Positions 40,969-47,764 of a stretch of DNA of 47,764 nt are shown piece after piece. The DNA comes from an uncultured Saprospiraceae bacterium (GTDB lineage Bacteria; Bacteroidota; Bacteroidia; Chitinophagales; Saprospiraceae), in NCBI GenBank assembly GCA_937929835.1, contig CALFUU010000140.1, positions 1 through 47,764 on the forward strand, written 5' to 3'. The notes under the pieces are model-generated. The model had not been told where the DNA came from, did not search any database, and was given only the letters and a program-made list of their open reading frames with translations. How positions within the stretch are numbered: position 1 is the stretch's first letter; every line of letters begins with the position of its first letter. A program made the translations under genes and the position numbers.

Positions 40969-41328
40969 ATGTCTAAGAAAAAACAAACCCAACTAAGCTG
41001 GGATGCATTTCAAGCTCTAGGAAACCCTGAAAATGCACCCGAAGAACCCAAATCTGCACCTGTGAAAGTTGACCATTTTGTATCAAAATCAATTATTAGG
41101 GTACACCTAGAGAAGAAAGGAAGAGGTGGTAAGCCTGTCTCTATAATTAAAGGACTAGAGATGACTGACGCTTATATGAAGGATATAGCCAAAGACCTTA
41201 AAGCTAAATGTGGTGTTGGGGGCTCTCAAAAGAATGGCGAGATCATATTACAAGGGGATCAGCGCGATAAGATTATTGCACATCTCAAGAGTATAGGTGC
41301 TCAAGACATCAAGAAAGCTGGTGCTTAG
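40969..41328 (+). CDS. SUI1/eIF1-like translation factor
   Basis: 119 residues from ATG 40969 (MSKKKQTQLS). The frame extends to TTG 40933, but the added codons are not family-like. The C-terminal ~75 residues match SUI1: IRVHLEKKGRGGKPVSIIKGL (~45-65), then KDLKAKCGVGGSQKNGEIILQGDQRDKI. In eukaryotes SUI1/eIF1 acts in start-codon selection; bacterial homologues (YciH type) are thought to act similarly in initiation fidelity or stress. The last 20 bases overlap prmC on the opposite strand. Confidence 0.92.
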   Translation: MSKKKQTQLSWDAFQALGNPENAPEEPKSAPVKVDHFVSKSIIRVHLEKKGRGGKPVSIIKGLEMTDAYMKDIAKDLKAKCGVGGSQKNGEIILQGDQRDKIIAHLKSIGAQDIKKAGA

Positions 41329-42139
41329 TCAGCTTGAGCATTCTCCAACTTCCATTGAGGTCTTTCCTAAACTCTGGACGATATGTCTGCTCATCAATGG
41401 CCTCCGATAACTCTGTATGGTACAAATCGCTTGTCTCAAAGTAGATCACACCACCTGGCAGTAGAAAGGTTTTACCTAATTCCATAACCCGCTTATAGTA
41501 GACAAGCGGATCAGAGCCTTCTACAAATAGTGCTTCTGGAGGCTCATAAGTCAGAACTGAAGCGTCCATCCTGGCTTTCTCTTCATCGAGTATATAGGGG
41601 GGATTACTGACGATGACATTGACCATAGGTAGGTCTAGATCCGATCGGATATCCCCTATTATAACTTGTGCCTCTGCACCAATTTGCTTTTTGTTCTCAT
41701 CAAAGACTTCGATGGCTACTGGGCTAATATCTAGACCAAAGCCCCCAACATCAATAGCACGTTTTTCTAAAGCAGATACAACCGACAAAAGTATGCATCC
41801 GCTTCCCACGCCGATATCCAGAATCTTTAGCGCATCCAATCGTCTACTATCCTCAATAATCCAGTGGACAAGTTCTTCTGTTTCTGGCCGAGGAATCAGG
41901 CAACCAGGTCTAATACAAAATCGATGGCCATAAAAAAAAGAAATACCCGTAACATACTGTACCGGCTCCCCTCTATTCAGTGCCTTTACATCGGCAGCTA
42001 GCTGTTGAGAAGCCAATGTATTGGATAATATTTCTGCTTGCTTAGCATCTATATAGTAAGAGATGACATTGTTGCGCTCCCTTTCTTCAAAACCCTCTAG
42101 AGCTTCAATCATATACTGTCTTACCGCATTTTGCTTCAT
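41309..42139 (-). CDS. prmC: Release-factor glutamine methyltransferase PrmC
   Basis: 276 residues from ATG 42139. It methylates the GGQ glutamine of release factors RF1 and RF2. Family motifs: PRPETEELV (83-91), ILDIGVGSGCI SAM-binding motif (106-116), and SNPPYI (178-183), the signature NPPY. The start overlaps the stop of the upstream sulfotransferase by an ATGA-type junction, so the two are probably cotranscribed. Its 3' end overlaps the SUI1 gene by 20 bases on the opposite strand. Confidence 0.95.
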   Translation of the reverse strand: MKQNAVRQYMIEALEGFEERERNNVISYYIDAKQAEILSNTLASQQLAADVKALNRGEPVQYVTGISFFYGHRFCIRPGCLIPRPETEELVHWIIEDSRRLDALKILDIGVGSGCILLSVVSALEKRAIDVGGFGLDISPVAIEVFDENKKQIGAEAQVIIGDIRSDLDLPMVNVIVSNPPYILDEEKARMDASVLTYEPPEALFVEGSDPLVYYKRVMELGKTFLLPGGVIYFETSDLYHTELSEAIDEQTYRPEFRKDLNGSWRMLKLTKHQLS

Positions 42140-43125
42140 AGTGCTCTCAGTATAATAGGATAATTGGCAGCCCGAAAGTAAGCTCTTGAGTAGCGTCGTT
42201 TCTTGATATCAGTTTCTCTATCGGTATACAGAAAATTGTAATCCTCAGATTTAACTTCTTGTGGATCTGGCAGTTGGTAACCGTAGTAATGAGCAACTGC
42301 TCGGATATCCTTAAGCGGTGCATCCAGGTTATGTGTCAACAACTCTATTCCAGCCATCAACCGCCTCTGGGCAGCCAGCGGCAATTCAGCAAATCTACCT
42401 ATACTCTGTGTATTGGGAGCGGCAGTTTCTTCTGACTTCCAACCCTCCATTTTTGTCACTCCAGACTCTTGTCCGTGAGGTTGGAGGACTTTCTCTTCAG
42501 GATCAGACACCTCTAAATGATTCCAGAGGAGCTGAAGCTGTTGCTTGGGGCTGGATACTAGATCTTCATATTTGATTACCATCGCTCTAGCATCTTGCTC
42601 TACTTGCTGAGCTTGAGATACATTGAGCAGATAGACACTGAGCGCATTATATAAGGTCATACCGCGATTATGTAAGGAGCTGATAGCATCTAGGGGATGT
42701 CTTACCGTGTGCACCACTTTAGCCTCTTGTTTGTATATATCTAAAAATCTCGCTAGGGTAAATGCATTGGATGGTGTCTTCTCCGCCCATATTTTCTTAC
42801 CACTTTTGTCGAGGCATTTTCCAAAAAACGCTGTTGTAAAATCAATCAAAGTATCAGAATGCTGGGCTATAGTCCTTGCCTCTGATTTTGAAACAGGGTA
42901 ATCTTCGCCAATATCTACACCGGTAAAATTGTGCCAGCCCGCATTTGATATCCCGAAAAATGACTTCTTAAATAGCTTGGACTTAAAAGAAGGCCAGTCA
43001 TCATATATCTCTGCCTTAGCAAATATTGAAGTTTCAGAACCACAGAAAATGAGTGGGTGCCTGTTTAATATACGTCTCAATAATGAGCTGCCTGTACTCG
43101 GACTACCACCTATCAAGATGCTCAT
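42136..43125 (-). CDS. Sulfotransferase-family protein
   Basis: 329 residues from ATG 43125 (MSILIGGSPS); a TTG two codons earlier is less likely. It transfers a sulfuryl group from PAPS to an acceptor. The N-terminal GGSPSTGSSLLRRIL is the PAPS 5'-phosphosulfate loop, and VVHTVRHPLDAISS matches the 3'-phosphate-binding region (an Arg and Ser in the RHPLDAISS run). There is no signal peptide. The acceptor is unknown; bacterial members sulfate glycans, lipids or proteins. It overlaps prmC by 4 bases, the only hint of a shared transcript. Confidence 0.85.
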   Translation of the reverse strand: MSILIGGSPSTGSSLLRRILNRHPLIFCGSETSIFAKAEIYDDWPSFKSKLFKKSFFGISNAGWHNFTGVDIGEDYPVSKSEARTIAQHSDTLIDFTTAFFGKCLDKSGKKIWAEKTPSNAFTLARFLDIYKQEAKVVHTVRHPLDAISSLHNRGMTLYNALSVYLLNVSQAQQVEQDARAMVIKYEDLVSSPKQQLQLLWNHLEVSDPEEKVLQPHGQESGVTKMEGWKSEETAAPNTQSIGRFAELPLAAQRRLMAGIELLTHNLDAPLKDIRAVAHYYGYQLPDPQEVKSEDYNFLYTDRETDIKKRRYSRAYFRAANYPIILRAL

Positions 43126-43241
43126 ATCCAAGATTTAAAAGAGTTTTTTAACATATAGCTGACCTATGACCTGCCTAATATGGCTTCATCTTTGAACTAG
43201 AATAATCTACCTCATATGAGGCGAACGACTTGACAAACATA

Positions 43242-43730
43242 ATGAAATCAAAGAAGCTCACATTTAAGCATAAAGTCTACAAGCATAATAAAGCTCTGCC
43301 TGTAGAAATTCAGAAACTGATAAAACAAGCTTCTAAGCAAACTAAATTCTCCTATGCACCTTATTCCAAATTCTATGTCGGCGCGGCTCTACTATTAGAA
43401 AATGGAAAACTAATCGGTGGATGCAATCAAGAGAATGTGTCCTACCCTCTTTGCATTTGCGCTGAGCGAGTGGCCTTATATACTTACGGTGCTAAAACTA
43501 TCAAAAGCAAGATCAAGGCATTGGCCGTTACAGTAAGGTATGATCTCAAAGTCCTCAAAGAGCCTTGTATGCCTTGTGGTGCTTGTCGACAAGTCATCCA
43601 AGAATATGAGAATCGACAAGGCCAACCTATAGATATTTACGCTACAGCAGAGAGTGTTGATGAGATTATCTACTTCAAGGGTATAGAAACTATACTACCG
43701 ACAGCATTCAGCCAGTCCACTTTATTATAG
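43242..43730 (+). CDS. cdd: Cytidine deaminase
   Basis: 162 residues from ATG 43242. An upstream TTG at 43230 adds only four codons. It deaminates cytidine to uridine. Zinc-site motifs: CAERVAL (C73, E75) and PCMPCGACRQ (C109, C112). FSYAPYSKFYVGAALL is the usual substrate-pocket region. Slightly longer than the E. coli-type minimal form but in range for the tetrameric class. It feeds uridine toward Udk and uptake by the CNT transporter elsewhere in the window. TyrRS follows 19 bases later. Confidence 0.94.
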   Translation: MKSKKLTFKHKVYKHNKALPVEIQKLIKQASKQTKFSYAPYSKFYVGAALLLENGKLIGGCNQENVSYPLCICAERVALYTYGAKTIKSKIKALAVTVRYDLKVLKEPCMPCGACRQVIQEYENRQGQPIDIYATAESVDEIIYFKGIETILPTAFSQSTLL

Positions 43731-43749
43731 TATTCACTAAGTTTGTATT

Positions 43750-45033
43750 ATGGAAATTAATAAGATGAATTTCATCGAGGAGATGGAATGGAGAGGTATG
43801 CTGCACGATATGACACCAGGTGCCAAAGAAGCATTGGAGAAAGGGATGTGTAAAGCCTACATAGGTTTTGATCCAACGGCACCTTCATTGACTATCGGCA
43901 ACTATGTACAACTGATGGTCCTGACACTGTTTCAAAAATCTGGACACCAACCCATCGTATTAATGGGTGGTGCGACAGGCAGAATAGGAGACCCGAGTGG
44001 AAAAGACAAAGAGAGACAGCTCAAATCTTATGAAGAACTAGATAACAACCTCGCCCATCAAGTCAAGCAGATGGAGAAATTTCTGAATTTCCAAACAGGT
44101 GAAAACAAGGCGCTACTCAGAAACAATATCGACTTCTACAAGGATATGAATATCCTCGACTTCCTTAGAAATGTAGGAAAGACACTGACTGTCAACTATA
44201 TGATGTCTAAGGACTCTGTCAAGAACAGATTGGATACGGGTCTTTCCTTTACGGAGTTCAGCTACCAGCTACTACAAGCTTATGACTTCCAGTACTTGTA
44301 TGACAATGATGGTTGTCAGTTTCAGATGGGTGGATCAGATCAGTGGGGCAACATCACTTCTGGGACAGAATTTATCAGAAGAAATCTAGAGTCAGCTAAG
44401 GCCTATGCTGTAACGAGTAAACTCTTGGCTAAGGCTGATGGGAAGAAGTTTGGCAAATCAGAGCAGGGCAATATTTGGCTAGATCCGAATATGACCTCTC
44501 CATATCAATTCTACCAGTTTTGGTTGAAGGCTAGCAACGAGGACTTACCGATGTTCCTTAAATACTTCTCACTCAAATCTAGGGAAACAATAGAAGCTTT
44601 GATTACGCAAGCACAAGAAGATCCACAGGCCGTAACAAGTATACTCTCGGAGGAGTTGACGAAGCGCATACACGGTGATGAAGCTTTTGAAAATGCTAAG
44701 AATGTATCCCAAGTCATCTTCAATAAAAAGCTAGACAACGTAGCTCTGAAAGCTATGAATCCTGAGACGCTAGAAATGGTGAGCAAAGAAGTACCCTCTT
44801 TTGAGTTGGCTTCTAAAGAAACAGACTTATCTAAAGTCTTATGTCAAGATTCTGAAGTATTTACATCTGTAAGTGAATATAGAAGAGCCATAAAAGGTAA
44901 TGCCTTGTCTGTCAATAAAAACAAAGTTGCAAGTCACGAACATAATCTGACAGAAGCCGACTTCATACACGGCAAGTACCTGATGGTAGAAAATGGAAAG
45001 AAGAATAAATTTATGTTGGTCGTCAATTCTTAG
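43750..45033 (+). CDS. tyrS: Tyrosyl-tRNA synthetase
   Basis: 427 residues from ATG 43750. A class I aminoacyl-tRNA synthetase charging tRNA-Tyr. FDPTAPSLTIGNYVQLM has TIGN (48-51) in place of the HIGH-like HIGN. The KMSKS-like loop is KFGKS (233-237). QMGGSDQWGNITSG and DFLRNVGKTLTVNYMMS are typical TyrRS. An S4-like C-terminal part follows. Length fits. It lies just downstream of cdd and upstream of a rhodanese gene in the same direction. Confidence 0.96.
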   Translation: MEINKMNFIEEMEWRGMLHDMTPGAKEALEKGMCKAYIGFDPTAPSLTIGNYVQLMVLTLFQKSGHQPIVLMGGATGRIGDPSGKDKERQLKSYEELDNNLAHQVKQMEKFLNFQTGENKALLRNNIDFYKDMNILDFLRNVGKTLTVNYMMSKDSVKNRLDTGLSFTEFSYQLLQAYDFQYLYDNDGCQFQMGGSDQWGNITSGTEFIRRNLESAKAYAVTSKLLAKADGKKFGKSEQGNIWLDPNMTSPYQFYQFWLKASNEDLPMFLKYFSLKSRETIEALITQAQEDPQAVTSILSEELTKRIHGDEAFENAKNVSQVIFNKKLDNVALKAMNPETLEMVSKEVPSFELASKETDLSKVLCQDSEVFTSVSEYRRAIKGNALSVNKNKVASHEHNLTEADFIHGKYLMVENGKKNKFMLVVNS

Positions 45034-45055
45034 GCATCCAATTTAACTACCTATT

Positions 45056-45364
45056 ATGATTTCCAACTTACTCAATAAGTTATTTGGCAAAGAGGCCTTA
45101 GATTTCAAGGGGCAATCAATACAGCTGGTGGATGTGAGAACATCTAAAGAATACGCATCGGGATCTGTCGATAAAGCTATCAACATTCCTTTAAGTACGG
45201 TACCTGATTCACTCAGCCAGTTTAGTAAAACAGATACTATCGTCGTCTTTTGCAGAAGCGGTGCTCGAAGCGGAAAGGCCAAAAAGATACTGACACAAAA
45301 TGGCTACAGGAATGTAATCAATGGCGGTTCTTGGAATGCCGTCAAGGGATATCTAGATTCGTGA
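45056..45364 (+). CDS. Rhodanese-like domain protein
   Basis: 102 residues from ATG 45056. A single rhodanese domain: IQLVDVRTSKEYASGSVDKAINIPL, then VVFCRSGARSGKA with the active-site Cys66, and NGGSWNAVKGYL at the end. It could act as a sulfurtransferase or phosphatase-like protein; no partner is evident. It lies 22 bases after tyrS and is followed by a bidirectional terminator. Confidence 0.92.
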   Translation: MISNLLNKLFGKEALDFKGQSIQLVDVRTSKEYASGSVDKAINIPLSTVPDSLSQFSKTDTIVVFCRSGARSGKAKKILTQNGYRNVINGGSWNAVKGYLDS

Positions 45365-45383
45365 TGAGTATCTCAATGAAATA

Positions 45384-45426
45384 AAAAAGCCCTTAGATCA
45401 AATATGATCTAAGAGCTTTTCTTATT
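45384..45426. terminator. Bidirectional terminator between rhodanese and msrB
   Basis: A stem of AAAAGCCCTTAGATCA with TGATCTAAGAGCTTTT (one mismatch) and a 4-base loop sits between convergent genes, with A on the left and T on the right, so it can terminate both. Confidence 0.8.
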
Positions 45427-45436
45427 ATGCTTTTTT

Positions 45437-45934
45437 CTATGGCTCTTTTCTGGCTTCGAAGTCTAGGGAAACTGAATTTATACAGTACCGTAAACCTGTA
45501 GGCTTGGGTCCGTCGGGAAACACATGTCCTAGATGACCTTTGCATCGCACACAATGGACTTCAGTCCTGGCATACCCTAGTTTGTAATCAGTATCCTCTT
45601 CTACATTTGTGTCATTGACGGGCTCATAATAGCTTGGCCAACCAGTGCCAGAATCAAACTTTGTCGCAGAGTCAAATAAAGGCAATCCACAACCCCTGCA
45701 GGTGTATACCCCATCACTCTTATTATCTAGAAGATCCCCTGTGCCAGCCCGCTCTGTACCCGCTTTTCTCAAAACCTTGTACTCCATCGGTGTCAACTCA
45801 GCCTGCCACTCGGCATCTGACTTTTCTACCAGTACGATGCCGTCTGGAAGAGTTGCTTTAGTTAGGTCTTGTGCCTTTTTAGTCTGACAGCTTATAAAAA
45901 ATAAGGCGACTATAATTATTGTATTCAATCTCAT
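45437..45934 (-). CDS. msrB: Peptide methionine-(R)-S-oxide reductase, lipoprotein form
   Basis: 165 residues from ATG 45934. A lipoprotein signal ends at Cys16 (FFISC), so the enzyme faces the periplasm or outer membrane. MsrB motifs: CRGCG (C79, C82) and CVRCKGHLGHVFPDGP (C128, C131) as the zinc ligands, FDSGTGWPSY (93-102), and RYCINS with the catalytic Cys151. It repairs methionine-R-sulfoxide in proteins. It lies 12 bases downstream of a membrane protein gene in the same direction, and converges on rhodanese. Confidence 0.95.
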   Translation of the reverse strand: MRLNTIIIVALFFISCQTKKAQDLTKATLPDGIVLVEKSDAEWQAELTPMEYKVLRKAGTERAGTGDLLDNKSDGVYTCRGCGLPLFDSATKFDSGTGWPSYYEPVNDTNVEEDTDYKLGYARTEVHCVRCKGHLGHVFPDGPKPTGLRYCINSVSLDFEARKEP

Positions 45935-45946
45935 CTCTAAAAAATT

Positions 45947-46399
45947 TTATCCTTTAAAATTGTCTTCACCTCTTAGTCTAGCATCTTGTCTCTTAGCAAT
46001 TTCCATAATTTTCCGCATCAGATTAACTATGGAAATAAAGACGAGGTAAGTGAAAGTGAACACAATGTATAGCCACCTAAACGACCCTGCCGCATCCATA
46101 GAGATTCCAGAAATATTATGTGCCAATATACCGCCCAAGCCCGCTACTGCTAAAAAGGAAAATATGCTATTTCTAAAATATTCTGTTCTATTTTGATAAG
46201 GAATACTCAAGACACTGTTGAAGAGCATAAATCCCAACAAAACAGAAAAAGACACCTCCCACTGCACTATACCATCTTCTATTACCGATCCAGAATCAAC
46301 AATCCCCTTTACAAATAAAATCACTATAAGATTGACCCCGATAGCAAAAGCTGCTTGGACAAAGGGTGATATTTCTTTTTGAAAAACAGACTGTTCCAT
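45947..46399 (-). CDS. Small integral membrane protein of unknown function
   Basis: 150 residues from ATG 46399. About four hydrophobic stretches: ~13-35, ~50-70, ~80-100 and ~105-130 (WLYIVFTFTYLVFISIVNLM). A short charged tail (KIMEIAKRQDARLRGEDNFKG) follows. I do not recognise a family. It lies between rimO (52 bases downstream of its stop) and msrB (12 bases upstream) in the same direction, so the three could share a transcript. Confidence 0.7.
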   Translation of the reverse strand: MEQSVFQKEISPFVQAAFAIGVNLIVILFVKGIVDSGSVIEDGIVQWEVSFSVLLGFMLFNSVLSIPYQNRTEYFRNSIFSFLAVAGLGGILAHNISGISMDAAGSFRWLYIVFTFTYLVFISIVNLMRKIMEIAKRQDARLRGEDNFKG

Positions 46400-46451
46400 A
46401 CTGGATAAATAAAAGAGTCTAAACCCTCAAAAGGTTCATGAGGACAAGAAA

Positions 46452-47762
46452 TTATAACACTACTTTACCAAATAAATCAAAGGGCTCTGCATTCTGGATT
46501 TCTACTTCAGCAAAGTCACCAATTCGTATATAGTCTGTCTTGGCATCTATAAGTACCTCATTATCTACTTCGGGAGAGTCGTATTCTGTTCTGCCCACAA
46601 AATGATCTCCATCTTTCCTATCAAAGAGCACCTTATAAGTATTGCCTATTTTATTGAGGTTTTTTTGAAAGGAGATATCTTGCTGGACTTCCATCAGCGC
46701 ATTGGCTCTCGCAGCCTTGACTTCATCCGGTACATCATCCTCAAAGTCATGGGCTATGGTACCTTCTTCGTGGCTATAAGTAAAGACCCCAAGCCTGTCA
46801 AATTCAATCTCTTGGATATACTCCGTCAACACATTCATATCAGCTTCCGTCTCCCCGGGAAAGCCTACGAGCATCGTCGTCCTCAAGGCAATATCAGGCA
46901 GTATGCTCCTTATATCTTTTAGTAGGGTCTTCTGTTCTGCTAGTGTAATCTGCCTTCTCATACGCTTGAGTACGGGATCGGCAGCGTGCTGGAGAGGCAT
47001 ATCTAGGTAATTGCAAAACTTTGGTAGCTCGGCAATCGTCTCGATGATCTCTAGAGGAAACTTACTAGGATAAGCATAATGCAAGCGGATCCACTCTATC
47101 CCTTCGACCTCGTGCAGGGCCTGCATCAACCGAGGCAAAGCCCGTTCTTTATAGATGTCTAGACCATAGTAGGTCAGCTCTTGTGCTATGAGAATCAGTT
47201 CTTTGACACCATTGCGGGCGAGGTTAGAAGCTTCTTTGACCAGGCTCTCGATTGTTCTGGATATATGCTTGCCCCGCATCAATGGAATGGCACAGAAAGA
47301 GCAGGTCCTGTTACAACCTTCAGATATCTTAAGATAAGCGTAATGCTGTGGCGTCGTTGTCCATCGCTCTCCTATCAAGTCGTGCTTATAATCTGCATTG
47401 AGCTTATTGAGCAGAGCAGGTAATTCTAAGGTGCCGAAGTAAGCATCTACCTCAGGGATCTCTACCTCTAGCTCTTGCTTGTAGCGTTCAGAAAGGCAAC
47501 CAGTGACATAGAGTTGGTCGATCTTACCTTCCTGCTTGAGTGCCGAGCCTTCTAGTATGGTATCAATAGACTCTTGCTTCGCTCTATCGATAAAGCCACA
47601 GGTATTGATAATAAGGACATTGGCATCATCGGACTTGGTGTCGTGCTCTACCTCGTAGTCATTCGCATTGAGTTGCGTAATCAGATTTTCTGAGTCTACC
47701 AGATTCTTAGAGCACCCCAAGGTGATGACACTGACTTTGTTCTTCTTGTTCTTGGTCTTCAT
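46452..47762 (-). CDS. rimO: Ribosomal protein S12 methylthiotransferase RimO
   Basis: 436 residues from ATG 47762. A radical-SAM enzyme that adds a methylthio group to an aspartate of ribosomal protein S12. The N-terminal UPF0004 domain has cysteines C17 (TLGCSKN), C55 and C89 for the auxiliary cluster. The radical-SAM motif is CNRTCSFC (C150, C154, C157). A C-terminal TRAM-like domain ends the protein. RimO rather than MiaB is indicated by TLGCSKNLVDSE and CAIPLMRGKHISR. The gene ends at the window edge with its start complete. Confidence 0.95.
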   Translation of the reverse strand: MKTKNKKNKVSVITLGCSKNLVDSENLITQLNANDYEVEHDTKSDDANVLIINTCGFIDRAKQESIDTILEGSALKQEGKIDQLYVTGCLSERYKQELEVEIPEVDAYFGTLELPALLNKLNADYKHDLIGERWTTTPQHYAYLKISEGCNRTCSFCAIPLMRGKHISRTIESLVKEASNLARNGVKELILIAQELTYYGLDIYKERALPRLMQALHEVEGIEWIRLHYAYPSKFPLEIIETIAELPKFCNYLDMPLQHAADPVLKRMRRQITLAEQKTLLKDIRSILPDIALRTTMLVGFPGETEADMNVLTEYIQEIEFDRLGVFTYSHEEGTIAHDFEDDVPDEVKAARANALMEVQQDISFQKNLNKIGNTYKVLFDRKDGDHFVGRTEYDSPEVDNEVLIDAKTDYIRIGDFAEVEIQNAEPFDLFGKVVL

Positions 47763-47764
47763 AA

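Noticed and set aside
1-47764. CRISPR arrays, tRNA or rRNA genes, phage or transposon genes
   Set aside because: No spaced direct repeats, GGTTCGAATCC-type T-arms, rRNA motifs, integrase, transposase or terminal inverted repeats were seen.

Overview
The window is a stretch of chromosome from a Bacteroidota bacterium, most likely of the Saprospiria type. Four kinds of evidence point that way: type IX secretion (T9SS) C-terminal sorting domains of both type A and type B, very large cysteine-rich HYR/Ig-like surface proteins with a dockerin-like module, Bacteroidota-style promoters (TTTG / TAnnTTTG), and a lipoprotein BamA-family protein of the TamL type. It is moderately AT-rich and densely packed, with many ATGA overlaps and convergent overlapping 3' ends. 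I see no phage, insertion sequence, CRISPR array, rRNA or tRNA. It reads as core chromosome with two surface-protein loci.

Layout. 1-4.1 kb: tail of a T9SS cargo gene with its terminator, then a 1246-residue lipoprotein that joins a calcineurin-like phosphoesterase, a kinase-like middle region and an outer-membrane barrel. 4.4-5.3 kb: transaldolase preceded by the SRP RNA gene (ffs) with a clear promoter. 5.3-6.9 kb: a DUF1801 gene, a short RluA-type pseudouridine synthase, and a 480-bp intergenic region with two copies of a 19-nt sequence, each followed by a terminator hairpin, plus a possible 39-codon ORF. 6.9-10.1 kb: alanine dehydrogenase, a small HTH protein, an unknown protein, mazG, and a small cysteine-rich membrane protein. 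10.1-14.4 kb: a tightly overlapping set of PIG-L deacetylase, a 48-residue membrane protein and a sodium:solute symporter. 14.5-17.8 kb: a type B T9SS/HYR protein and a DUF2911 protein. 17.8-20.3 kb: a nucleoside transporter divergent from uridine kinase, then a small lipoprotein. 20.5-24.9 kb: a TlpA-like lipoprotein, a SpoU rRNA methyltransferase and TamL. 24.9-28.4 kb: an operon of an outer-membrane barrel, RluD-type synthase, LuxC-like acyl-CoA reductase and endonuclease III. 28.4-30.1 kb: a Cys/Met-metabolism PLP enzyme and a YfcE-type phosphodiesterase. 30.2-40.7 kb: two tandem giant paralogous T9SS surface proteins. 41-47.8 kb: SUI1/eIF1-like factor, PrmC, sulfotransferase, cytidine deaminase, TyrRS, rhodanese, MsrB, a small membrane protein and RimO.

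How the genes work together. Several genes modify the translation apparatus (two RluA-family synthases, SpoU, PrmC, RimO), alongside TyrRS, SUI1 and the SRP RNA. CNT transporter, uridine kinase and cytidine deaminase form a pyrimidine salvage route. The PIG-L/48-aa/symporter set looks like one unit for deacetylating and importing a small solute. TamL and the two barrel proteins serve the outer membrane, and the T9SS proteins serve the cell surface. The items most worth a second look are the tri-domain phosphoesterase-kinase-barrel lipoprotein, the 48-residue putative symporter partner, the repeated 19-nt/terminator units, and the duplicated dockerin plus cohesin-like surface proteins.
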